Origin: Kitasatospora fiedleri
GTDB lineage: Bacteria > Actinomycetota > Actinomycetes > Streptomycetales > Streptomycetaceae
Assembly: GCF_948472415.1 (NCBI RefSeq)
Contig: NZ_OX419519.1
Location: forward strand, 6,353,001 to 6,417,000
Direction: 5' to 3'
Length of the DNA: 64,000 bases
Positions 26,033 through 33,046 of this stretch are shown piece after piece (positions within the stretch are counted from its first letter, which is position 1; each line of letters begins with the position of its first letter). Both the position numbers and the translations under genes were made by a program. The notes under the pieces are model-generated. The model worked only from the letters and a program-made list of their open reading frames with translations. It was not told the origin of the DNA and made no database searches.

Positions 26033-27925
26033 ATGACAGTGCGCACCCTGAACGACGCCGACGACGCCGCGTCCGAGACCGCGTCCGCGACGGACGGCGA
26101 GACCCGCCAGAGCACCCGTGAGGAACTCGGCCGCTTCGCCGACCAGGGCGGCTTCACCCTCACCGCCGACGCCAACCCCTGGCTGGAGGCCGCCGAGACG
26201 CTCACCGGGCCCGAGGACGCCCGCGCCGCGTCCACCGTCCTCGCCGAACTCCGCAGCCGCGACACCCGCGCCGTCGGCCGGGCCGCCAACGCGATCGCCG
26301 CCAAGGCCGGCCTCGACATCCCCGACACCCTCGGCGGCCTCACCACCCTGCTCGAACTCCTCCAGCGCGTCCACGCCACCAGCGCGACGCTGCGCACCGA
26401 GGTCTACGAGCAGGACCTGGTCGAGCTCGCCGCCGCGACCGGCAGCGCCGCCTACCGCAAGGACAGCGGCGCCAAGCTCGGCTGGAACCGCCGCCGCCAG
26501 CTCCGCGCCCAGGCCCGCGCCCTCACCGCCACCGGCACCCGCCCCGGCCGCGCCGACCTGCACGCCGCGCTGGTCGCCGCCGCGGCCGCCCACCGCGACT
26601 GGAACATCCTCTCCACCGCGGCTTCCCGCCCCGCGGTGCCCGTGGACGGCACCCTGCTCACCGAGACCGCCAACGTCGTCGAGTCGCTCACCGACGCGGT
26701 CCGCTCACTGGCCCGCCTCCTCCCCGAGCGCTCCCTCGACTCCCTCCCGCTCGCCGAACTCGCCGAACTCGTCGACCGCCTGGCCGCGGACGAGGGCACC
26801 CTCTACCGCCTCTCCGCCCTGCGCCAGCTGCGGCTGGAACTCGCCGAGCAGGGGCTCACGGAGCTGCTGGACGAGTTGCACGAGCGGCAGGCCGACAAGG
26901 ACGCTGCGCTGGCGGCGTACGACCGGCACGTCGCCGCGAAGGCCGCGCTGGCGGCGGGGCCGCGGACGGCTGCGGAGGCGGAGGTCGAGACCGCTGTCGA
27001 GGAGACGGTGGTGGAGACCGAGACCGAGGTTGTCGCGGTGGAGACCGTGACCGTGACCGAGGTGGAGGCTGAGGTCTCGGAGCCGGTGGCCGAGGAGCCG
27101 GCGGTGGAGACCGAGGTCGAGGTTGTCGTCGAGGAGCCGGAGGTCGAGGTCGAGGCCGCCGAGTCCGAGGCTGAGGTCGCCGTCGAAGAGTCGGTGATCG
27201 AGGTCGAGGCTGCTGCTGAGGAGCCCGAGGCGGAGATCGCCGTCGAGGCCGTTGAGCCGGCGGCGGAGACCGAGGTCGAGGCCACAGTCGAGATTGCGGA
27301 GCCGGAGGCCGTCGAGGCTGAGGCTGTTGTGGTCGAGCCGGAGCCTGTCGCCGTTGAGGCCGAGGTGGCGGAGCCGGAGGCGGTCGAGGTCGAGGCTGTC
27401 GCCGTTGAGGCCGAGGTCGTGGAGCCGGAGCCCGAGGTCGAGGTTGTGGCGGTCGAGGCTGAGGCTGTTGTGGCCGAGCCGGAGCCTGTCGCCGTTGAGG
27501 CCGAGGTGGCCGAGCCGGAGGTTGTCGAGGTCGAGGCTGTCGCCGTTGAGGCCGAGGTCGTGGAGCCGGAAGCCGTTGTGGCGGAGCCGGAGCCCGAGGT
27601 CGAGCCCGTTGCGGTGGAGCCGGAGGTCGTGGAGCCCGAGGCTGCTGTAGTCGAGCCCGAGCCCGAGCCGGAGGTCGTGGAGCCCGAGCCGGAGGCTGTT
27701 GTGGTGGCGGCCGGGCCGGTCAAGCCCGAGTTGACGCCCGGCAAGCCGATCACCGGGTACTCCGCGGAGGAACTGGTCGCGTTGGTGGCCTGGCTGGACG
27801 CGGACGGGGAGAAGCGCAGTGACGACGAGTTGCTGCGGGCGGCCATGAAGGAGCTCGGGTTCGGTCGGCTCGGGCCGCGGATCAAGGAGGCGCTGGGGGC
27901 CGCGGTGGCTTCCGTGCGCGCCTGA
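26033..27925 (+). CDS. helicase-associated-domain protein with long Glu/Val repeat, no motor
   Basis: 630 residues. Residues about 40-310 are helical ([66 protein letters not shown]) and resemble the region inside large actinobacterial AAA helicase-like proteins. Residues about 315-565 are almost only Glu, Val, Ala and Pro in imperfect repeats. The last 60 residues ([50 protein letters not shown]) match the C-terminal module of the same helicases. No Walker motifs or helicase motifs are present. The assignment rests on remembered family patterns and is moderate. Function is unknown; an accessory or regulatory fragment is possible. Confidence 0.7.
   Translation: MTVRTLNDADDAASETASATDGETRQSTREELGRFADQGGFTLTADANPWLEAAETLTGPEDARAASTVLAELRSRDTRAVGRAANAIAAKAGLDIPDTLGGLTTLLELLQRVHATSATLRTEVYEQDLVELAAATGSAAYRKDSGAKLGWNRRRQLRAQARALTATGTRPGRADLHAALVAAAAAHRDWNILSTAASRPAVPVDGTLLTETANVVESLTDAVRSLARLLPERSLDSLPLAELAELVDRLAADEGTLYRLSALRQLRLELAEQGLTELLDELHERQADKDAALAAYDRHVAAKAALAAGPRTAAEAEVETAVEETVVETETEVVAVETVTVTEVEAEVSEPVAEEPAVETEVEVVVEEPEVEVEAAESEAEVAVEESVIEVEAAAEEPEAEIAVEAVEPAAETEVEATVEIAEPEAVEAEAVVVEPEPVAVEAEVAEPEAVEVEAVAVEAEVVEPEPEVEVVAVEAEAVVAEPEPVAVEAEVAEPEVVEVEAVAVEAEVVEPEAVVAEPEPEVEPVAVEPEVVEPEAAVVEPEPEPEVVEPEPEAVVVAAGPVKPELTPGKPITGYSAEELVALVAWLDADGEKRSDDELLRAAMKELGFGRLGPRIKEALGAAVASVRA
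27311..27592 (+). repeat. 141-bp in-frame tandem repeat, two copies
   Basis: Copies at 27311-27451 and 27452-27592 encode 47-residue units beginning VEAEAVV. They are nearly identical for the first 38 residues and diverge at the end. They sit inside the longer degenerate GAGGTCGAG-rich tract 26980-27720. Confidence 0.8.
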
Positions 27926-27935
27926 CGGGCCGTCA
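27923..27935. repeat. TGACGGGCCGTCA stop-associated palindrome
   Basis: The palindrome starts on the TGA stop codon of the preceding gene. It is identical to the copy at 17206. Confidence 0.7.
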
Positions 27936-28009
27936 GAGTGGGGTTTCCGCCCGTCGTCGTGCCTGGTGCGCGGTGGCGGGCGGTGCCGTTTCGGCGGGGC
28001 GGGTGGGGG

Positions 28010-28498
28010 TCATGCGCCGATGTCCTCGGACCAGAGGTCGGGGCGGGCGGTGACGAAGTCGGTCATCAGGCGTACGCAGCGCGGGTCGTCGAGCAGGGTG
28101 ATGCCGGTGCCGTGGGCGGCGAGCCAGTCGTGGCCGCCGGTGAAGGTGGTGGACTCGCCGATCACCACGTGGCCGATGCCGAACTGGCGGACCAGACCCG
28201 AGCAGTACCAGCAGGGCGAGAGGGTGGTGACCATCACCGTGTCGCGGTAGCCGCGCAGCCGTCCGGCGTTCCGGAACGCGGAGGTCTCGGCGTGCAGGGA
28301 CGGGTCGCCGTCCTGGACCCGCCGGTTGTGTCCGCGTCCGAGGAGCCGCCCGTCCCGCCGGAAGAGTGCCGCCCCGATCGGGATGCCGCCCTCCGCGCGT
28401 CCGGCCTCCGCCTCGGCCACCGCGACGTCCAGCCACGTCCGGGCCTGCTCCGCCGTCACCCGACCGTCCACCGGCCACCTCCGTCGTTCCGTCGTCAT
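28010..28498 (-). CDS. cytosine/nucleoside deaminase (CMP/dCMP-deaminase fold)
   Basis: 162 residues. The zinc-binding signature is HAETSAF with the catalytic Glu and PCWYCSGLV with the paired cysteines. The segment GGIPIGAALFRRDGRLLGRGHNRRVQDGDPSLHAE and the C-terminal PDLWSEDIG resemble yeast-type cytosine deaminases. It probably hydrolyses cytosine or a related base to uracil plus ammonia. The ATG at 28498 is given, but GTG at 28471 has a much better ribosome site (GGAGG six nt upstream) and may be the real start. No pyrimidine transporter is adjacent. Confidence 0.85.
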   Translation of the reverse strand: MTTERRRWPVDGRVTAEQARTWLDVAVAEAEAGRAEGGIPIGAALFRRDGRLLGRGHNRRVQDGDPSLHAETSAFRNAGRLRGYRDTVMVTTLSPCWYCSGLVRQFGIGHVVIGESTTFTGGHDWLAAHGTGITLLDDPRCVRLMTDFVTARPDLWSEDIGA

Positions 28499-28576
28499 CG
28501 TCGTCCGTCCCGCCGCTCTTCGGCGTCCACCTTCTCCGGGTACCCGGTGCGGGGCGGTCCGCCACGCCGGGCGGGG

Positions 28577-29338
28577 TCAGGCGACGGTGACGGTGACGCC
28601 GGCGGCTTCGAGGGCGGCGAGTTCGGCGGGCGGGGCGGTGGGGTCGGTGACCAGGGTGTGCAGGTGGTCGGTGGGGACGGCGCGGGCGAAGGCGGTGCGG
28701 CCGAGTTTGCCGCCGTCGGCGGCGGCGAGGGTGCGGCGGGCGGCGGCGGTGGCGGCCTTCTTCACGGTGGCGTCGTCGAGGTCGTAGGAGGTCAGGCCGT
28801 CGGCGGCGCTGAGGGCGCAGCAGCCGAGGACGGCGGTGTCGAAGCGCAGGGCGGAGAGCGAGGCGAGGGTCAGCGGGCCGGTCAGGGCGCCCTCGGTGGC
28901 GCGGGGCTGTCCGCCGGGGACGATCAGGGTGGCCGGGCCGGGGGTGTCGCCGAAGACGTGGACGGCGGGCAGCGAGAGCGGCATCACGGTGACGGGGCGT
29001 TCGCGCAGCAGGCGGGCGAGTTCCAGGCAGGTGGTGCCGCTGTCGAGGACGACGGTCTCGCCGTCGGCGATGAGGGCGGAGATCCCGGCGGCGATCCGGC
29101 GCTTGGCGTCGACGGCCTCGCGGGCGCGCAGCGCGAACGGGGGTTCCTCGCCGCGCAGCAGCAGGGTGCGGGCCCCGCCGCGGAAGCGTTCCAGGACGCC
29201 CTGCGCGGAGAGGGCGTCCAGGTCGCGCCGGATGGTCATCTCGGAGGCGCCGGTCAGCTCGGCGAGTTCCGGGACGGTGGCGCTGCCCGCGTCCCGGACG
29301 GTCTGGGCGATCAGGGCGTGCCGCTCCGCGTTGTTCAT
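28577..29338 (-). CDS. DeoR family transcriptional regulator
   Basis: 253 residues. The N-terminal helix-turn-helix (ATVPELAELTGASEMTIRRDLDALSAQGVLERFRGGA) is the DeoR signature. The effector domain has DSGTTCLELARLLRERP and DGGKLGRTAFA, the sugar-phosphate-binding landmarks. It is divergent from an MFS gene, with a perfect dyad over that gene's promoter, so repression of the MFS gene relieved by a phosphorylated sugar is the natural model (inference). The start ATG gives MNNAERHALIAQ. Confidence 0.87.
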   Translation of the reverse strand: MNNAERHALIAQTVRDAGSATVPELAELTGASEMTIRRDLDALSAQGVLERFRGGARTLLLRGEEPPFALRAREAVDAKRRIAAGISALIADGETVVLDSGTTCLELARLLRERPVTVMPLSLPAVHVFGDTPGPATLIVPGGQPRATEGALTGPLTLASLSALRFDTAVLGCCALSAADGLTSYDLDDATVKKAATAAARRTLAAADGGKLGRTAFARAVPTDHLHTLVTDPTAPPAELAALEAAGVTVTVA

Positions 29339-29377
29339 ACCGAGATTGAACCGCACCGCACAACGCACAGGCAATCT

Positions 29378-29414
29378 GTTCGATATCGCCACTTTCGAAC
29401 ATCGCAGATGTTCG
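29378..29414. promoter_or_regulatory. DeoR operator candidate: inverted repeats over MFS promoter
   Basis: CGAACATC (29396-29403) and GATGTTCG (29407-29414) are perfect inverses with a 3-nt spacer. A further half-site GTTCG is at 29378-29382, giving three regularly spaced half-sites. They lie immediately upstream of the TATGGT -10 of the MFS gene. Confidence 0.55.
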
Positions 29415-29415
29415 T

Positions 29416-29421
29416 TATGGT
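29416..29421 (+). promoter_or_regulatory. candidate -10 hexamer, leaderless start of MFS gene
   Basis: TATGGT ends 7 nt before the ATG at 29429 and follows the DeoR-type dyad directly. Two earlier in-frame ATGs at 29408 and 29417 would fall inside promoter elements. Confidence 0.45.
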
Positions 29422-29428
29422 CGTCCGC

Positions 29429-30724
29429 ATGGAACGCTCGCTCCGGGCCGCTCGCGTGGCGACCTACGTCTACTTCGTCCTGTGCGGCACCCTGATGGGC
29501 GCGTGGGTCGTGCACATCCCCGCGATCGAGACCCGGGTCGGCATCGGCCACGCCGCGCTCGGCGGCCTGCTGGTGCTGCTGGGCCTCGGCGCCTTCGGCG
29601 GCATGCGGGCGGCCGGGCCGCTCACCGACCGCCTCGGCGCCCGGGCCGTCGTCCCGGCCTCCGGCGTCCTGTGCGCCGCGTCGCTGGTGCTGCCCGCCCT
29701 GGCCCCGGACCCGTGGACGCTGGCCGGGGCGCTGCTGGTCTTCGGCTTCGCCAACGGCTGCCTGGACGTGAGCATGAACGCCCACGCCGTGCACGTGGAG
29801 CAGGCGTACGGGCGTCCCGTCATGTCGGGCTTCCACGCCACCTTCTCGGTCGGCGGCGTGATCGCGGCCGGGGCCGCCGCCGCGTCCGCCGCCGCCGGGC
29901 TCGGCCCGGCCGCCACCCTCGCCCTCCTCGGCGCGGCCGGCGCCGCCACCGCACTGCTGACCGCCCGCAGCCTGCTGCCCGGCGGCGCGGCGCCGGCCGG
30001 GGACGGGCCCGCACTCGAGACGCCCAAGACGCCCAAGGCACCCGAGACACCGGCCGTGTCGGCCGCGTCCGCCGCGTCCGCCAGGTCGTCCGCCGACAGC
30101 GGCACCCGCCGTCGGATCAGGGTCCTCGCGGTGCTGGCGCTGATGGTGATGCTGAGCGAGGGCGCGGCCAACGACTGGAGCGCCCTGCACCTCAAGGACG
30201 TGCTCGGCGCGCCCGCGAGCACCGCCGCGTTCGCCTACGGCACCTACGCCGCCGCGATGACCACCGGGCGCCTGCTCGCCGACCGGGTCTCGGCCCGGTA
30301 CGGGGCGGCGGCCGTCCTGCGGTACGGCGCGGCCACCGCCGCCGTCGGCATCACCGTCGCCGCCCTGACGCCCTGGGTGTGGGCGGCGTTCCTCGGCTGG
30401 GCGCTGTTCGGCCTGGGCCTGTCCGGGTGCGTCCCGCAACTGTTCAGCGCCGCCGGGCACGCCGACCCGGCCGCCGCGGGCGCCAACGTCTCGCGGGTCG
30501 CCGGGCTCGGCTACCTCGGCATGCTGGCCGGCCCCGCCGTCATCGGCTGGCTCACCCACCTGACCGCCCTCAACCACGCCTTCCTGCTGCTCACCCTGCT
30601 GTGCGCCGTCACCGCCGCGGCCGCGGCCGTCCTGCGCCCCGCCGGGCCCACCGCCGCCACCGCCCCCGCCGCGCAGACCCGCGCGTCCGCCCCGGCGGGC
30701 GGCCCGGCGGGCGGCCCCCACTAG
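29429..30724 (+). CDS. MFS transporter, YbjJ/FucP-like sugar or metabolite transporter
   Basis: 431 residues, 12 helices. The first helices read VATYVYFVLCGTLMGAWVVHIPAIETRVGIGHAALGGLLV (in pieces), followed by GPLTDRLGARAVVPASG, NGCLDVSMNAHAVHVEQAYGRPVMSGFHATFSVGG and LSEGAANDWSALHLKDVLG, all typical of the YbjJ-like group. A Pro/Ala-rich loop of about 40 residues separates the halves and the C-terminus is Ala/Gly-rich. The neighbouring DeoR regulator suggests a sugar or sugar-derived substrate. A strong terminator follows. Confidence 0.83.
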   Translation: MERSLRAARVATYVYFVLCGTLMGAWVVHIPAIETRVGIGHAALGGLLVLLGLGAFGGMRAAGPLTDRLGARAVVPASGVLCAASLVLPALAPDPWTLAGALLVFGFANGCLDVSMNAHAVHVEQAYGRPVMSGFHATFSVGGVIAAGAAAASAAAGLGPAATLALLGAAGAATALLTARSLLPGGAAPAGDGPALETPKTPKAPETPAVSAASAASARSSADSGTRRRIRVLAVLALMVMLSEGAANDWSALHLKDVLGAPASTAAFAYGTYAAAMTTGRLLADRVSARYGAAAVLRYGAATAAVGITVAALTPWVWAAFLGWALFGLGLSGCVPQLFSAAGHADPAAAGANVSRVAGLGYLGMLAGPAVIGWLTHLTALNHAFLLLTLLCAVTAAAAAVLRPAGPTAATAPAAQTRASAPAGGPAGGPH

Positions 30725-30727
30725 ACC

Positions 30728-30759
30728 ACCCGTGCGGCCCGGGCCGGGGCCGCACGGGT
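30728..30759. terminator. 13-bp perfect hairpin after MFS gene
   Basis: ACCCGTGCGGCCC (30728-30740) pairs exactly with GGGCCGCACGGGT (30747-30759) around a 6-nt loop, 3 nt after the stop codon. Confidence 0.8.
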
Positions 30760-30774
30760 CTGCGCGCCCGGCGC

Positions 30775-30787
30775 TGACGGACCGTCA
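30775..30787. repeat. TGACGGACCGTCA palindrome
   Basis: One-base variant of the stop-associated element at 17206 and 27923. Here it lies between the terminator and the next promoter. Confidence 0.65.
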
Positions 30788-30824
30788 GGGGTGGGTGGGC
30801 GTCCGCCGGACTTGACGGTTCCTT

Positions 30825-30830
30825 TAGGGT
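30825..30830 (+). promoter_or_regulatory. candidate -10 hexamer, leaderless start of EI24 gene
   Basis: TAGGGT ends 6 nt before the ATG at 30837. A TTGACG at 30812-30817 is too close to be its -35. Confidence 0.4.
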
Positions 30831-30836
30831 GCGGGA

Positions 30837-31742
30837 ATGCGAGATTTCGGGGCGGGACTGCGGTTCCTGTTCAGCGGGCAGCGGTGGGTGGCGCGGCACG
30901 GGCGGTGGTGGGGCTTCGGGATGATCCCGGCGCTGATCGCCCTGGTCGGGTACGTGGTGGCACTGGCGGTGCTGATCGTCTACGCGGGCGACCTGGCCGC
31001 CTGGGCGACGCCGTTCGCGGACGGCTGGAGCGAGCCGTTGCGCGACGCCGTGCGGACGGTCGTCGCTGTGCTGGCGGTCGTCGCGGGCGGGCTGCTGTCG
31101 ATGCTGACCTTCACGGCGGCGGCGCTGCTGATCGGCGAGCCGTTCTACGAGTCGCTGTCGGCGAAGGTCGAGGAGACCGAGGGCGGCGGCCCGCCGGAGC
31201 CGGACGTCCCGCTGTGGCGCCAGCTCTGGGTCGCGGCGCGGGACAGCCTCGCGGTGCTGCTGCGGGCGGCGGCGTTCGGGATCGTGCTGTTCCTGTGCGG
31301 GTTCATCCCGGTGCTGGGGCAGACCGTCGTCCCGGTGGTGGCGCTGTGCGTGTCCGGCTTCTACCTGGCCGTCGAGCTGACGGGCACCCCGCTGCAGAAG
31401 CGCGGCCTGTCGCAGAAGCAGCGGCTGCGGCTGCTGCGCTCCCGGCTGCCGATGACGCTCGGCTTCGGCGCGGGCCTGGCGCTGCTGTTCCTGATCCCGG
31501 TGGTGACGGTGCTGGCGATGCCGGGCGGGGTGGCGGGCGCGACGCTGCTGGCCCGGGAGCTCTCCCCCTACGAGCCCGAGGAGGCGCGGCGGCCGGAGGA
31601 CGCGGACCCGGACACCGGCGCGGACGCGGACGCGGAGGGCGGTGGCGGCGAGCTGCCGCGGCCGGGCCGGGGGCCGTACGCCGACCCCTACGCCGCCGAC
31701 CCGTACGGCGCCAACCCCTACCGCGCCGACCCGCGGGCCTGA
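30837..31742 (+). CDS. EI24 domain membrane protein (CysZ-like)
   Basis: 301 residues with about five or six hydrophobic helices. The N-terminal FGAGLRFLFSGQRWVARHGRWWGFGMIPALIAL and the segment AALLIGEPFYESLSAKVEE are typical of bacterial EI24/CysZ-type proteins. CysZ mediates sulfate uptake in proteobacteria; actinobacterial relatives are uncharacterised. The C-terminal 55 residues are acidic then Tyr/Pro/Asp-rich, with three copies of ADPY/ANPY-like units, and are probably disordered. It stands alone between the terminator and the P450 gene. Confidence 0.82.
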   Translation: MRDFGAGLRFLFSGQRWVARHGRWWGFGMIPALIALVGYVVALAVLIVYAGDLAAWATPFADGWSEPLRDAVRTVVAVLAVVAGGLLSMLTFTAAALLIGEPFYESLSAKVEETEGGGPPEPDVPLWRQLWVAARDSLAVLLRAAAFGIVLFLCGFIPVLGQTVVPVVALCVSGFYLAVELTGTPLQKRGLSQKQRLRLLRSRLPMTLGFGAGLALLFLIPVVTVLAMPGGVAGATLLARELSPYEPEEARRPEDADPDTGADADAEGGGGELPRPGRGPYADPYAADPYGANPYRADPRA

Positions 31743-31825
31743 CGGCGGGCGGCCGGGCCGGTCGAGACGGTCGCTCGGTGTCACGGTGATCTGACTCAGC
31801 GTCACCGATTGCGCGATAGCGTCCC

Positions 31826-33025
31826 ATGGCCGTCACCGTGCCCGCCGCCCCGCGCGGCACCGATCTCGGCGACCCCGCGTTCTGGCGGCTCCCCGAGGAG
31901 GCCCGGGCCGCGGCGTTCGCCCGGCTGCGCGAGCGTCCCGGCCCGGTCGGGTTCACCGACCGGGCGACGGGGCGGCGCTGCTGGGCGCTGGTCCGGCACG
32001 CCGAGGTGACGGCGGCCGGCCGCGCGCCGCAGGTGTACCTGTCCGGGCCGGGGTCCGGCGGGCCGGAGCCGGGCCGGTGGGTGCGGGCGCTGTTCGGCGA
32101 CTCGCTGCTCGACCTGGACGACCCCCGGCACGCCGACCTGCGCCGGACGGTCGGCCGGGCGTTCACGCCCCGGCTGCCGGCCGCGGTCGAGCAGGACGTC
32201 CGGGCCACCGCCGCCGAGCTGGTCGACCGGCTGGAGCGGGAGCGCCCGACCGACTTCGTCACCGCCGTCGCGGCCGAACTTCCGTACCGGGTGCTCTGCT
32301 CGATGCTCGGCCTCCCGCCGGAGCGCCTGCGCCGGGCCGCGGGCCGGTCGGACCGCGACGCCGACGCCGCCCGGGCCGGGCTGATGCTCCGGCCGGCGGT
32401 CCGGCGGGCGGTGGCCGCCCCGGCCCGCGAACGCCGCCGCCGACCGGCCGACGACCTGATCTCCGCCCTGGTCGCCCCCGACCCGGACGGCCGCGGGCTG
32501 GGCGTCCGCGAACTCGCCGCGTTCTGCGGGCTGCTGCTGGACCTCGGCGTCCGGGCCACTCGTGACGCGCTCGCCCGCGGCCTGCACCTGTTGACCGGCC
32601 ACCCCGCCCAGCGGGCCCTGCTGCTCGGCGACCTCGACGCCCACCCGGGCGGCGCGGTCGAGGAGGTCCTGCGCTGCGGCACCCCGGTCGACCGGCTGCG
32701 CCGCACCGTCGCCGTCGACCACCGCCTGGCCGGTGTCCGGTTGGCCGCGGGCGACAAGGTGCTCCTCTGCTACGGCTCCGCTCACCGCGACGAGTCGGTC
32801 TTCCCCGCCCCCGACACCTTCGACATCACCCGCTCGCCCAACCCCCACCTCGCCTTCGGCGGCGGCCCGCACTTCTGCCTCGGCGCCCACCCGGCCCGCC
32901 CCCAACTGCGCGCCCTGCTCAGCGAACTGCTCACCCGCCTCCCGGAGATCCGCGCCACCACCGCTCCCGACACCGTCCCGTCCGCGACCGGCTCGCGGGT
33001 CCGCTCGCTAGGGTTCACCTTCTGA
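31826..33025 (+). CDS. cytochrome P450 with altered I-helix
   Basis: 399 residues. The ExxR motif (EEVLR), the PERF-region (FPAPDTFDITRSPNPHLAFGGG) and the heme loop FGGGPHFCLGAHPAR, with the thiolate ligand at Cys351, are intact. The I-helix that normally reads A/G-G-x-E/D-T-T is LLDLGVRATRDAL here: the acid is replaced by Arg and the first Thr by Ala. This is the pair that normally delivers protons for oxygen activation. The conserved Asn of the SANRDE segment is His. The enzyme may not be a standard monooxygenase. It is followed after 21 nt by the NB-ARC/TPR gene, so they are probably co-transcribed. A possible -10 (TAGCGT) lies 3 nt before the ATG. Confidence 0.85.
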   Translation: MAVTVPAAPRGTDLGDPAFWRLPEEARAAAFARLRERPGPVGFTDRATGRRCWALVRHAEVTAAGRAPQVYLSGPGSGGPEPGRWVRALFGDSLLDLDDPRHADLRRTVGRAFTPRLPAAVEQDVRATAAELVDRLERERPTDFVTAVAAELPYRVLCSMLGLPPERLRRAAGRSDRDADAARAGLMLRPAVRRAVAAPARERRRRPADDLISALVAPDPDGRGLGVRELAAFCGLLLDLGVRATRDALARGLHLLTGHPAQRALLLGDLDAHPGGAVEEVLRCGTPVDRLRRTVAVDHRLAGVRLAAGDKVLLCYGSAHRDESVFPAPDTFDITRSPNPHLAFGGGPHFCLGAHPARPQLRALLSELLTRLPEIRATTAPDTVPSATGSRVRSLGFTF

Positions 33026-33046
33026 GCGCGCGCCGATGGGGGGAAC

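Noticed and set aside
25777-26121. ATG overlapping the lipase maturation factor stop (ATGA), opening a Pro/Arg-rich frame
   Set aside because: Its composition is that of a shadow frame and it runs into the next gene in a different frame.
26803-27885. Ser/Thr/Ala-rich frame antisense to the Glu/Val repeat
   Set aside because: It is the mirror of GAG/GTC codons in the repeat and has no start signal.
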